Shown piece after piece: positions 33,047 through 44,604 of a DNA stretch of 64,000 nucleotides; positions within the stretch are counted from its first letter, which is position 1; every line of letters begins with the position of its first letter. The notes beneath the pieces are model-generated. The model did no database searches, had not been told where the DNA came from, and saw nothing but the letters and a program-made list of their open reading frames with translations. The position numbers and the translations under genes were made by a program. The stretch spans positions 186,001 through 250,000 of the forward strand of contig ML991775.1 of the NCBI GenBank assembly GCA_010094025.1, written 5' to 3'. This DNA comes from Viridothelium virens (lineage: Eukaryota; Ascomycota; Dothideomycetes; Trypetheliales; Trypetheliaceae).

Positions 33047-33278
33047 GATCCGCCTGAATGAGGCGTGATCTGGATTTCAATTGAGATGAAAGTACCTAGG
33101 ACTAGATGGAGTGCGGAGTACTGTAGTCCTTAAGAGCACATGGCGCGCCGACGCGTGCAGCTCCGCACTTTGATGCCCTCACTCTCAGGCTCACTTCGCT
33201 ACTGAAACTGCAATGTAGCCCGAATCATCCACAGCCTGCTGGGCTTTCCCACGAGTCTCATCTAAGTTTTCTTTGACA
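33047..33278. promoter_or_regulatory. Bidirectional promoter, PBN1 / SARAF-like
   Basis: A 232-bp region between divergent starts of two ER membrane protein genes. It contains GGCGCGCCGACGCG (33143-33156), a GC-rich word that could be a factor site. No TATA box is evident. Confidence 0.5.
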
Positions 33279-34302
33279 ATGCGTTACAGAAACATCTTTG
33301 CCAAATTATTGCTCGCCATCTTCGCTCTTTCTACTGCCGCTAACGCAGCCCGCAAACCAGCCGACAGCGTACTTCTTTCTAATGTAAAGACTTTGACGTT
33401 GCGTGCCGGTCTAAAAACTTCGCATCGCCGAGTGTCTGCTGTTCCGCAGGTATGATCTTTTATCTCGGTCTTAGCGACTCAGTATAAAACTGATAGCCTC
33501 AGTTGAAATGCGTTGGTGGCAATGCGAAGGGACTCTACGATGTGGATGTGATGCGGTGCAAGAATCAAGGAACCGATTACGACGATGACAATGTTCAATG
33601 GACTTGCACCGCTGCTCTCCCTGCCGAATTCAAACTTGGAAGTACCGATGTTATTTGCGAAGGTTACGACTCATCGAGCGATCCCTACGTGCTCAAAGGT
33701 AGCTGCGGAGTTGAGTACCGTCTCATTCTTACGGAGCAAGGAGAAGAAAAGTACGGTCGACAAAAAGGCACCAGCTCGAGTTACGATGGAAGCAGCTCAA
33801 ATGTGCCGGCAACACTCTTTTGGCTACTCTTTGTAGCGGTAATTCTTTGGATGCTGTATTCAGCATTCATCCGTGATAACGGCCCTCGTCCAAGAGGACC
33901 ACCACGTGGACCTCGATGGGGAGGTGGAGGAGGAAATGGAGGTGGTGATGGTAAGTTGCTCATGACGACTCAAATAGAATGCGATGGCTGATCCGGGACA
34001 CAATAGATGACGATCCCCCACCCCCTTACGATTATCACCCGCCACGGAAACCCCGGACAAATATTAGTTTCGACGCGCGACCAGCTTTCAACAATTGGAG
34101 GCCTGGATTCTGGACTGGAGCTGCGGGAGGAGCCGCGGCAGGTTACCTTGCTGGTAGGCGAAATGGAGGGACCAATCCGGCGGCAGGCAACGGCAACTTC
34201 AGAAATAACGATCCTGGCGTGGGCAGTTCTACCAGACCGGCAAGTAGCTCCTCAACGTCTCGTCACGAGAGCACTGGATTTGGCACATCAAGTCGGAGGT
34301 AA
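33279..34302 (+). CDS. SARAF-like ER calcium-entry regulator (TMEM66 family)
   Basis: Model: join(33279..33449, 33503..33950, 34007..34302), 304 residues. The first 23 residues form a signal peptide (LLLAIFALSTAANA). The luminal domain has the family cysteines and words LKCVGGNA, VMRCKNQGTDYDDDNVQWTC, VICEGYDSSSDPYVLKGSCG. One membrane helix (TLFWLLFVAVILWMLYSAF) follows, then a cytosolic Pro/Gly-rich tail with a PPPPYDY motif, a candidate WW-domain ligand, and a Gly/Ala-rich segment. In animals SARAF turns off store-operated calcium entry; most fungi lack STIM/Orai, so the fungal role is open. The start was moved to the ATG at 33279. It is divergent from PBN1. Confidence 0.88.
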
Positions 34303-34716
34303 GACATTGGCAAAGGCGTCATACTGGTCCATCAGTGTACACGTACTGGTCCACCAATTTACAGTCAATTACGAAGATGGCACAACGCGTGGACCCTTGA
34401 TCTGGTTCAATGCTCATAAGCAACGATAACACATGGCGGGCACCCCGGTGGATAAGAGTATCCATCCTGTATGCGCTACTTCGATGGAGTTGGCCAATTG
34501 TTGAGTTCACCGGCTCAGTTAAGCAAGCCTGGTACAGAATGTAATCGATTTTTGAGATAATTATGGTGCATGAGCCATAAAAGCCCTAATAGGAAATGTT
34601 TTGCTAGGCAAGAGCATTGGACACTATTTTGTCAGAGTCGGGAGGGAGCAGCAGACCGTTAGCCGATCCAGATCGCCGCTCAAATGCTTTTTCTAAGCCT
34701 CTTCGAGATCTTACCT

Positions 34717-34726
34717 TATATAAAAG
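34717..34726 (+). promoter_or_regulatory. TATA box-like element without an obvious long gene
   Basis: TATATAAAAG is a textbook TATA word. The next ATG (34773) starts a 27-residue frame, so this may drive a small peptide, a short RNA or be fortuitous. Confidence 0.35.
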
Positions 34727-35530
34727 GGATGGACCATCCCTCCTTCCCAGCGTAGCCAACCTCATCACACTCATGGGAGCCATGCATGATAATCTCGACG
34801 GAGCGTCAACCACCTGGAACCATCTCAGCCACCGATTTCTCGAAATTGCGAGCTGACAACACAGCTACTCCCCTTTGCCGAGGCTTAATACCATTACCAC
34901 CCTTAAAACAATCGGTGACTCTTGTATACCCACGTGGTACCTTTGACCGCTGTTTTGGTTCTTGCAGTGGTTTTGCCGAACTCCGGCTGGCATGTCTTCG
35001 GAGATGACAAAGATACGCGGTTGGCGAAATAATGGTAGTGGCACCGTGGCACAGTTTTGGGTACTGTTGGTTCTACAATTGGCTGGTCTGACGAACAACT
35101 CATTCTTAGAAAGGTAATGCGCTAGCCACGCGTCGTAAAATCAGTATTATATCTTAGTTGGGCGCGCTATCATTTTAGTGACGCCATAGATTCGGAAAGA
35201 TCCAAGATGCCAGCTGGAATGCTTAATTTCGGAATCCGAGAGACAGCACCAAACAGGAAGACTGCTAAAATGTCTTCTCAAGTTTCTCCAGAAACCATAA
35301 ATTTCAAGGGTTCAACAACACGATAGCGTTCAGACGGTGTAGGAGTAGCGTTGAGACGGCGCGGCACAGATCTACGACCCTGAAGAACAACAGTTGTTAA
35401 TAATCTTGAACAGGCAAAACAAGATGAGCACGGCTCCAGAGCTTGGGGCAAGGGCTGACTTGATACGGCTACTGGCATAGTGCGTCGCCTAGCGCCCGTG
35501 CCTGGTGGTGCATTGGAAATAGTCCAAGAA

Positions 35531-35541
35531 ATATATATGTA
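35531..35541 (+). promoter_or_regulatory. TATA-like element upstream of the MDR reductase
   Basis: ATATATATG lies about 85 bp before the proposed ATG at 35623, and CT-rich leader sequence (35575-35618) follows, the usual arrangement of highly expressed fungal genes. Confidence 0.5.
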
Positions 35542-35622
35542 GCTCCCTCTCTCGGGACGATAGCTTTGGTCAGCTTTTTATCTCCCTCCAGTCTCTCACC
35601 TACTCTCACATTCTCTTTCAAA

Positions 35623-36666
35623 ATGGCCGAGAAACCAAATGTCCCCTCCAAGATGAAGGCGGCTGTCTTCACCAGCGCCTCAGGAGGTATCGAGAAAAAC
35701 ATGAAGATCGACTCAAACTATACCACACCCTCAACAGCGGTCAAGCCCGATCAAGTTTTGGTTGAGGTCATTAGTACTAGCTTAAATGTCGTCGATTACA
35801 ACCTTGCCGAAATGCCAATGATGGGCAAATACACTGTAGCGCCACCCGCGGTCACCGGCCTTGACTTTGCCGGAAGAGTGGTCGCCGCTGGTAGCGAATA
35901 CTCCTCGCGTCTAAAGCCTAGTCAGCTGGTTTATGGCAGACTAACACCCCCAACAAAGGCTGGTGTCTTGGCCCAATACGTTGTTGCGCCAGGTGTAGGG
36001 ACACGTCCACTCCCTGAAGGCATTGACTTTGACCAAGGAGCTGCTGTGGGTACAACAGCAATTACCGCATACCAGTCCGTCGTCCACAACTGCAAGAGCG
36101 GCGACAAAGTGTACATCCACGGTGGCTCTGGTGGAACTGGTACCTTTGGAATCCAGTTCGCTAAAGCCAATGGCTGCCACGTTACGACTTGCTGCTCAAC
36201 ACCTAATGTGGAGCTGTGCAAGGAGCTTGGCGCCGACGAAGTGATCGACTACAAGACAACAAATCTGCTCGAGGCACTTAAGGCCAAAGGCTCAGGATAC
36301 TTCAACCTAGTCGTCGACAATATCGGAACGCCCGACAATCTTTACAAAGCCGCTGACTCGTTCTTATCTCGGAATGGGAAATACGTCCAGGTCGGTGCTC
36401 CCCTGACCATGGGCGGAACACGGACCATCATGTCCAGATTCATGCGACCTGGTCTCCTTGGCGGTGGCAAGTCTAAATACGAGTTTTACGGGGTCAAGAT
36501 GGAGGGCAAGGACTTTGACAAGATTGCAGAATGGTTTGGTCAAGGCAAATTCAAGCCGGTCATCGATTCTACCTACGAGTTCAATGATGTGGCCAAGGCG
36601 TTTGAGCGACTGAAGACAGGCAGGGCCAGGGGCAAAGTTATCGTGCACGTACAAGAGAAGCCGTAA
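35623..36666 (+). CDS. Zinc-independent MDR oxidoreductase (quinone reductase-like)
   Basis: Intronless 347-residue member of the medium-chain dehydrogenase/reductase superfamily. The GroES-like N-terminal half has DQVLVEVISTSLNVVDY and GLDFAGRVVAAG; the nucleotide-binding loop is HGGSGGTGTFGIQFAK (G-x-x-G-x-x-G/A type, typical of NADPH-linked members). The structural and catalytic zinc ligands of alcohol dehydrogenases are absent. The end AFERLKTGRARGKVIV is the usual MDR C-terminus. The start chosen is the ATG at 35623 (MAEKPNVPSKMKAAVF) rather than an upstream in-frame ATG at 35566 in the leader. Probably cytosolic, reducing quinones or enones; the true substrate is unknown. No membrane or sorting signal is evident. 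Confidence 0.88.
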   Translation: MAEKPNVPSKMKAAVFTSASGGIEKNMKIDSNYTTPSTAVKPDQVLVEVISTSLNVVDYNLAEMPMMGKYTVAPPAVTGLDFAGRVVAAGSEYSSRLKPSQLVYGRLTPPTKAGVLAQYVVAPGVGTRPLPEGIDFDQGAAVGTTAITAYQSVVHNCKSGDKVYIHGGSGGTGTFGIQFAKANGCHVTTCCSTPNVELCKELGADEVIDYKTTNLLEALKAKGSGYFNLVVDNIGTPDNLYKAADSFLSRNGKYVQVGAPLTMGGTRTIMSRFMRPGLLGGGKSKYEFYGVKMEGKDFDKIAEWFGQGKFKPVIDSTYEFNDVAKAFERLKTGRARGKVIVHVQEKP

Positions 36667-36874
36667 TGCTTTTGAGCGGAGAGGTTGGAAATACCAGTGT
36701 ATTAGTACTTCTTCAACATATACCAAATTGCTGCAATCGAGATTTTTGTCTTCCTTGCTTTTGTTCCCAAAGTCTCTTGCTACAGAACGATGTGACTTCG
36801 GCCCCCGCTAGAGGGCAGCTCCAACTTTTTTTCCCTCGCGGGATGTATTCCGCACCAAATCTGGAGACAACAGC

Positions 36875-38140
36875 ATGCTCCCATTGAGAGCAGTCCAACG
36901 TGTGCGATCCAGAACTCGCCCCTCCACTTTACTCTCCTCATTCTATTCCTGCCGATTCCGGGGCCTTGTTACTCTCGCATATGAACTTCATGAGCCTCCG
37001 GCTACTTCGGAGCAGAGTACCTCTCGAGGCACCCCAATCATAGTACTACACGGTCTTTTTGGCTCCAAGAGGAACAACAGGAGCATCAGTAAGTAAGGAT
37101 TAGTCCACAGGTCTGTATGAGCTTGTGCTAATGTCTCGCACTTGAACAGAGTCCTTGCTCGCGACCTTAATCGCCCAGTATACAACGTCGTACGCACCTC
37201 TAAAAACTTAATTCACACGCATTAGCTGAACCTTCTCCCAGGACCTAAGAAACCATGGCGACTCTCCACATGATCTCCAACACGACTACACAGCGCTGGC
37301 GGAAGATGTTGAGGGCTTCATGGACCAGCATGCGCTGAAAGACCCCACCCTTATCGGACACTCGATGTAGGAACACCCTTTCTCTCGTCAGAGTCAAGGT
37401 CGCCAAATTGCTGATGAAGAGGCAACGCAGGGGCGCCAAAACCGCCATGACCGTCGCCTTGCGCTCTCCCGAGCGAGTTGCAGCCCTCATTCCTGTCGAC
37501 AATGCGCCCGTGGACGCAGCGCTGAAGAGCGATTTCGGGAAGTACATACAGGGGATGCGGAAGGTGGAGGAAGCACACGTTTCGACACAGAGCGAGGCGG
37601 ATAGTATAATGAAGGAGTACGAGGAGGTGAGTGATGCAATTTGTGTGCGAACCCCCAACCACCCATCCTAGATCCATTCCTGTAACCTTGGCCCTGGTCC
37701 TAGTCTCTTCCATCTCTTTACTAACAACCATCTCTTCCAATCTCCCAGTCCCTTCCTATCCGCCAATTCCTCCTCACAAATCTCATCCGCGACCCTCCCA
37801 CCTCCCCCCACCTCCGCTTCCGCATCCCTATCTCCATCCTCGCCAACGCCCTCGACAACATGGGAGACTTCCCCTTTACCGATCCAGACACGCATCGTCA
37901 TGAAGGGCCAACGCTCATCGTGCGCGGCTCCCATAGCCACTACGTTGCCGATGAGACGCTGCCTGTGATTGGACGGTTTTTCCCAAGGTTTGAGGTCAGG
38001 GATGTGGAGGCGGGCCACTGGCTGATTTCGGAGAAGCCGGAGGAGTTTCGAAGAGGTGAGTTGGGCCACTTGTTTGACCGCGTGAATGATTGCTAAAAGT
38101 AGGGCTAGTTGTTGTGGAGTTCTTGCAGGATAAGGATTAA
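36875..38140 (+). CDS. Mitochondrial alpha/beta hydrolase, ABHD11/Imo32-like
   Basis: Model: join(36875..37092, 37150..37189, 37242..37366, 37431..37626, 37749..38055, 38103..38140), 307 residues. The first 30 residues are Arg/Ser-rich (MLPLRAVQRVRSRTRPSTLL), a likely mitochondrial presequence. The fold shows the oxyanion segment VLHGLFGSKRN, the strand NVDLRNHGDSPHD, and the nucleophile elbow GHSMGAK split by the third intron. The catalytic His is in VEAGHWL, and the acid probably in the DNMGDFP to GSHSHY stretch. The last intron (gtgagt at 38056) restores the expected end VVVEFLQDKD. Yeast Imo32 is a mitochondrial intermediate-peptidase substrate; human ABHD11 protects lipoylated 2-oxoglutarate dehydrogenase. 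Substrate here unknown. Crosses a C-rich to G-rich switch near 37930. Confidence 0.9.
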
Positions 38141-38635
38141 AGGGAAAGAACGGGAAAGCACGGGAAGCAGGTGATGAAGGGAAGGGAAACGGGGGCTTGA
38201 ATTTGTATTGTAGTTTGAAGCTGAGCTTTTCATTCGAGCATTCACATGGGTAGGATAGAGCGATAGTACAGGGCAACCTCATAAGGGCCATGTAAGGTGC
38301 ACGAGACATCAGATATCAGGACTTCCGCCAGAAAGACTAGCCTGATAGAGTACACATGCACTAGAGGATAGTCATTTCTCATTGACGAAGCACCGCTCTG
38401 ACTTATGCCAGGCGGATCCATCTTTACCAGGTCTGCAATTCCCAATGACAATGCTGTCTTGCTGACATCTCGGTTGAGTGCCCATCTTCTGCTAAAGCAG
38501 AGCTAAATCAGAGAGTATTCGATGGAATATGTCGACTTTGAATATTCTTCATTTCAATTCAGTCAGACTAGCTTCCACTATACGCCAGAGAAGAATGCAG
38601 AGCCAACAAATCATTCCCATCTTGCCACTGCAACA
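38141..38635. other. Intergenic between convergent genes
   Basis: A 495-bp gap between the hydrolase and the eS1 gene. It begins G- and A-rich (38120-38200) and then turns AT-rich. No gene is supported. Confidence 0.5.
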
Positions 38636-39599
38636 CTACACGCTCTCCAGCGGAGTCGGCTCCTTGAACTCCCGTTCAACCTGGATGATATATATTAGCC
38701 AAAGCTCGTACTCCTTGAAGGCCGTCACTTGGACATGTGCTTACCTTTTGTCCTGACTCATCAGTGGTGGACTCGCCGTGGAGGGAAAGGAGAGCACCAA
38801 GGTCAAACTTGGGCGACTTGAGAAGCTTCACCTTGCGAACGTGGACCTAGCCCATGTTAGATACGCATGTCCAATGTTGCCTGAGTCCAAATAGGAGGGT
38901 TTCTACAAAAACATACGTTCTGGAGAGGATATATGCCCTGTGTGGACTTCTCAATCTCACGGCCAATGACTTCAGGGATCAACTTGGTGACAAGCTGAGT
39001 CAAAGTACAACTTGATGCCTCGCGCGAGATGATGTCAACCATCTTCTTCCTGATAGATCTGATCTGTGACGAACGTGCGTATGTGGTCTTCTTGACTTGA
39101 TTTGGTCGTCGCTTGGTGAAGGCAATGGCGAAAAGGCGAAGGAGGTAGTCATCGGTGGTCCTGACGATCACATTGGCTTCAATTAAGGATTGCCACTTGC
39201 GCACCAATGATCGAAGCTTGTCCGAGGTGAAATCGAGGCCGTGGAAGTTGGTGAGGCAATTTCGTCCTTGTACTTCGTCCACCCTCAATTTGACTTTTCT
39301 GAACGAGTGGTCTTCGTCCTTCTGAAGATCTGCTAGCGATACCTCGAATATTCGGCCCTTCAAAGAGTCGTTCGCGTTCTTAAGACCAGTGGTCCGGTTG
39401 ACTAACGTCTTGCCAACACTGCCGAACAGTTAGCATCTCGTCGATGAATCTACTCGGAGGTTACGGCTGTATCGTACTCTCGGATGGCAAAGGTCGACGG
39501 GGCTTTCACTGAATACCAGTCTTTCCTTGCGAATGGATCTTGCTTCTTCTTGATACCTTTCTTGCCCTTTGAAAGGCGTTTGTTTTTGCCAACCGCCAT
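38636..39599 (-). CDS. RPS1: 40S ribosomal protein eS1 (Rps1/S3a)
   Basis: Cytosolic small-subunit ribosomal protein. Model: complement(join(38636..38680, 38745..38846, 38917..39418, 39478..39599)), 256 residues, the standard eS1 length. The N-terminus [15 protein letters not shown], the junction [14 protein letters not shown], the block [18 protein letters not shown] and the tail [11 protein letters not shown] are all family-typical. The four exons keep phase, and the last exon is 45 bp. More introns may lie in the 5' UTR, as fungal ribosomal protein genes often have. The 330 bp upstream separate it from the end of URC1 on the same strand. Confidence 0.96.
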
Positions 39600-39929
39600 G
39601 ATAATAGACCTGTTGTCGCAATATCGTCACTTAGGTTGGCTGTTTGTGCAGTCACAGATTCGGCTCGCTTCAAGGATCAACTTTTTCCCGAAGTGCCGCG
39701 ATGACGCACAGACCATTTACGCGCCACAATGAATACAACAGATACGCTCACACTTACATTGCAGTCTTTGATTCAAGAGATGATTCTTGAGTTTAATGAT
39801 GACTTCGGACACAGCGTAAGTTACAGTTGAATGGACAGTTGATACGACCAAGCAAAATGCTGGTTGAGCTGCCGCAATCGAAATTCTCAACGTTACCATG
39901 CTGAATAGCGGGGCATATCTATCCATACC
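39600..39929. other. Upstream region of RPS1
   Basis: A 330-bp stretch between the RPS1 start and the 3' end of URC1, both minus strand. It must hold the RPS1 promoter and URC1 3' UTR. No reading frame of note. Confidence 0.45.
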
Positions 39930-41816
39930 TTACCGTACGCGCGCCGACTGGAAGAACTTCCTGAGATTCAATGCTGCGGTCTAATTAGCTTGACATGCAA
40001 AATTCGAGACTAATCACTCACGTCAACGTCCTCCCACGGCCGTCCTTGAACATTGTTCAATTCTTCCGTGGTCATGATCTCTCCATTCGTGACTTAAAAG
40101 AATCAGTACCCGAGCCAAAAGTTGAGTTGTCATTGCTCTTACAGTAACCTGCGTGGATCTTTGCATCAATTTCCACCCGGCTATCCTCCGGTATCATCTC
40201 GTCTGGAATCGGTACTCTTTCATGGATTGGGATGCCCTGTTCTACGATTGCATCATGTTTCATGTTGGACATGCTGAGCATCCTATCGATCTTTGTAATA
40301 CCTAGCCAGTGCAGGATGTCTGGCATCAAGGCCTGGAAGCGCATATCCTTCACGCCTGCAATGTTTTCTGTACGTTTGAAGTAGTCGCTTGCTCTGTCAG
40401 CGCCTCGTTTCCGAGCGTTGTAGACGAGATACTTGGTAACTTCGCCAAGTGCTCGTCCTTCCTTTCTGAAGTAAATGACGACGCCGCTTCCGCCTTGTTG
40501 GGCTTCTTTGACAGCCTCCTCGATTCCAAAGATAAGATAGGGTCGACAGGTGCATATGTCAGAGCCGAAAACATCACTTCCATTGCATTCGTCGTGCACA
40601 CGAAGCGCAAGGCGAACGTTCGGGTTTGACATCTTGGCAGGATCACCAAAGCAGTAGACGGTGAGACCGCCAATCGGAGGCAAGAACAGCTTGATATCGC
40701 CTCGAGTAATTAGCTCAGGGTAAGATCCACCTGTATTTTCAAACAATGATCGGCGAAGGGTCCCCTCGTCTACAGGACACTCAAATTAGTTACCAATTCC
40801 GAAGTCGAGTCACATATCATTGGGACTTGTACCTATACCAAACCTTTCTGCCACCCCTGGAAGATACCAGACTGGCTCTACTGCGAATTTCGTCACAGCA
40901 AGCTCTCCCGAGTCATTCAAGCAGATCTTGCCATCCGGCCTGAGCCGTCCCGACTTGACACTGTTCTCGAGCTCTGGAACCTTCATATGGGCCTTTGTCA
41001 CGGCAATTGTGGGTCGGATCTCTACATCCTCACTATTAATGATTTCCTTGAAAAGCCAAGGAGCGAGGTGACCAAGGGGATCCATCGCCACAATTTTCTT
41101 TGGGTCATGCCATTGTGGGAATGGGCCAATCTTGGCAGCTGGCTCCGTATTGGTAAAGTCTGGTTTGTGATCTAGTGTGAGGTTTTTGCTGGCAACAGCT
41201 AAGGCGTAATAGATCGAGTAAGAGCCTCCATGAGCACCGATAGCTGGAATTGAACGTTAGAGACTCAGTCAAGGGCGTGTTCAAAGACACGTAGCTTCTC
41301 CAGTCACGCACCATTCCGCCTTTTGATTGTGCTGTGGTTCCTCGAGACCACGACAGGACCCCGTAAGTTTGGATCTTTATTTCCCCAGTCCATCGGCAAG
41401 GGATCTACTCCGGACTGTCCAGGATATGACGTGAGAATGATTCTTGAGGACGAGGCACTCGATCTGCGACTACTCTCCACACCGGGCGAGGCTGGATTGA
41501 CCGATGGCGGCGACGACGGTTGGGCATCACCTTGACCATTGAGGGTCAAAGGACTCGGACGGCGCTCTCCATCTGCTGGAGGAAGGCGATGGCCTGTTGT
41601 TGAGGGTTGCGGTTTCAATGCAGGCGTGTCTTTTCCGACTTGGTCATAGACCTCCTTGATCCCTGCGAGAGTATTGACTCTTCCATTAATGGCATCCACG
41701 GCGGAGGCTAGATGTGAGTGCTCTTGCTTTAATAGTTTGACGGTCGATAAAATCTCTTGGAGTGTTGCCGTCAGGTCACCTTCACCGCCCAGCTTGGCTG
41801 ACGGAGCAGCAGCCAT
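39930..41816 (-). CDS. URC1: Urc1-type GTP cyclohydrolase II homologue (uracil catabolism)
   Basis: Model: complement(join(39930..39980, 40022..40092, 40143..40769, 40833..41243, 41312..41816)), 554 residues. The GTP cyclohydrolase II domain is in exon 3: Cys367, Cys378 and Cys380 (C-x10-C-x-C in ECNGSDVFGSDICTC) match the zinc-ligand spacing of bacterial RibA, and YFRKEGRALGEVTKYL covers the substrate loop. The long upstream domain (PEWYLPG-type motif as EPVWYLPGVAERFGI) and the tail EELNNVQGRPWEDVD belong to the Urc1 branch rather than to riboflavin Rib1. In Lachancea kluyveri, URC1 is required for the uracil-degrading URC pathway. The N-terminal 165 residues are low-complexity with a short coiled coil; the ATG at 41816 is used because frames farther upstream have no ATG. 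It is separated from uracil phosphoribosyltransferase only by ELF1. Confidence 0.9.
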
Positions 41817-42380
41817 AATATCACGATGGGGTACCACAACCGCGGTGGCTAAACCTTTATCAGATGTCGCTCGTTCAAAGATGGTGATGTCAAATTTCTG
41901 AACACCAAACTCCAATCATGCGGAGAAACAACGGGGCCTATTGTAAAGCGGTCATAGGAAATACGGAAAGAAATAGAGCAGTCCTGAAAGTAGCGCAATA
42001 ACGTTCCATGAAATAAAATGGCTTTCGGTTAAGAGGCTGGGGGATTCGCTTGCTAGGCAAACAATTCTTCTTGTTCATTCATATCTTGACAATGGGCACT
42101 GCCCTGTTTAGCCCGAGGTCGACAATAGGGAGTGAGAAACAAGGGCGGCACGGCGGTAGCGCCTCACGCTAGTGGCGCTTAGCCTTAGGTTCCGCCTCAT
42201 TAATGGCAGGCGTGGCTGGCAGGCGTGGGCACGCAAACCGATAATCGATGACTTAAGCGGAGCTTCCAGCGGAGGGCTACAGGGACACCCAACTTCCTTT
42301 GCGCCCTTCCTTTATACCCAAATCTTCCCCATCTTATCCTGGTACCCAAATAACTCCACCTCGTCTTTGACATCGTCGCG
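41817..42380. promoter_or_regulatory. Divergent promoter region, URC1 / ELF1
   Basis: A 564-bp region. GGCAGGCGTGGCTGGCAGGCGTGG (42203-42226) contains two direct copies of GGCAGGCGTGG, and a CCTTTATACCC word lies near 42306, before the ELF1 start. No gene is seen. Confidence 0.45.
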
Positions 42381-42986
42381 ATGGTAAGCGCAAGCTATAC
42401 TGATCTCCGCCGATCTCTACCAATGATTACTCACAATTTCCAAATTACAGGGTAAACGAAAGAAGTCCACTCGCAAGCCTCAAGGCCCGAAGAAGGTCTG
42501 GCCCCTCTCACATCCTTTCATTATTGACCACGCATGCTAACATGTATGCAGAAAGAGAAGCTCGCCACGTCTTTCCAATGTCTATTCTGCAACCATGAGA
42601 ACTCGGTGACCGTCAAGATGGACAAGAAAGCTGCGGTCGGACAGTTGTCGTGCAAGGTCTGCGGGCAAACATTCCAAATGGCAATCAACTGTATGTTACT
42701 TCCTGGCCTTGGCACTGCAGCCTCGCAAACTTTTGAGAGGAAGCTCTACTCATAGTGCCTCACTCCAGATCTCTCAGTACCCATTGATGTCTACTCGGAA
42801 TGGATTGATGCCTGCGACGCAGTAGCAAAGGGGAATGCGGATGAGGAAGAAGCGGTACCAAGTACATATCGGGGAACAATGATGACATCGAGAGATGACG
42901 GTGCTGGAGGCGGAGATACTGGTTATAGTGGTGAGGGAATCGTGGATGACGAGATGGATGGGGAGGCAGACTACGACGATGAATGA
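42381..42986 (+). CDS. ELF1: Transcription elongation factor 1 (Elf1)
   Basis: Small zinc-ribbon factor that travels with RNA polymerase II through nucleosomes in the nucleus. Model: join(42381..42383, 42451..42495, 42552..42690, 42769..42986), 134 residues. The first coding exon is the ATG alone: gtaagc follows it directly and exon 2 resumes with [15 protein letters not shown]. The zinc ribbon has Cys pairs CLFC and CKVC with the family words [14 protein letters not shown] and [23 protein letters not shown] closes the domain. The acidic tail (Asp/Glu/Gly-rich, ending DYDDE) is longer than in some fungi, as usual for Ascomycota. Intron phases agree. It lies between URC1 (divergent) and the uracil phosphoribosyltransferase (convergent, 184 bp). 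Confidence 0.95.
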
Positions 42987-43170
42987 ACCTGGTCGGGGAG
43001 ATGGCATGCAAACATGTGCTTGCTGGCACAAGTGATGTTTAGCATATCGAGAGATCATGGCTCAGGCAAACGGCACCCTTCTGGATTGGAGAATGTGTTG
43101 GCAACGCGGAAAAGGGGGCACAGGGAATTGGGGATGTATTGATGATCCAAAGAGTTATGACTCGTTTTCC

Positions 43171-44072
<902 letters not shown>

Positions 44073-44604
44073 TTGATCGGACGATGGACGTGGTTGAGTT
44101 CCACGAGGGAAGCTAATTATCCAATCTCTCAATTCCCCTCGCGGATTCTCTGACTTTGACAACGTAGATAGGATGGTCTAAAACGAAGGTAAGGAAGAGC
44201 TGAGTATTTGATGGAGAGACATGTACTCCGCATTTAAAGCATTCTTAATTTTATCAAGCGAGACCCCACACTTCAGGCATTAGTCGATCAATCAACTAAA
44301 AAAGTCGAGGCCACATACAAATCTACACACCTACAGATCGCGTGCTCGTAAGGGCTCGAAGCCTGAGCCTCGCAGGGGCTGCACGCTAATGCCGGTTCCC
44401 GCTGGCGGTGACCCGAAGCAAGACATTGGTGACATCGGTCGCTAATTAATGTTTTGGTCGACTCTCAACTCGTCAACAACCCACGCCCGACTCCATCACT
44501 TTTGCGCCCGCCTCGCCTCGCCTCATGTTCTTCATGCTCACACCCCACCTGACAGTACACACGTAAATACACCTTGCTGCCTGCTCCAAGGCTGCGCTTT
44601 AGTC
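44073..44604. promoter_or_regulatory. Divergent promoter region, UPRT / WAPL
   Basis: A 532-bp region between divergent starts. An in-frame ATG at 44449 lies upstream of the proposed WAPL start and would add 52 unlikely residues, so this stretch is treated as leader. No RNA gene is seen. Confidence 0.45.

Larger units (their letters stand above)
34303..35622. other. Intergenic, 1.3 kb
   Basis: Between two plus-strand genes. It contains a strong TATA word (TATATAAAAG, 34717-34726) followed 47 bp later by an ATG that opens only a 27-codon frame (34773-34856), and an ATATATAT word (35531) before the reductase gene. Short frames on either strand show no family motif. Confidence 0.5.

Noticed and set aside
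44449-44604. N-terminal extension of WAPL from the ATG at 44449
   Set aside because: The extra 52 residues (His/Thr/Cys-rich) do not resemble the family start, whereas the ATG at 44605 gives the usual RRKQVTYG word after a few residues.
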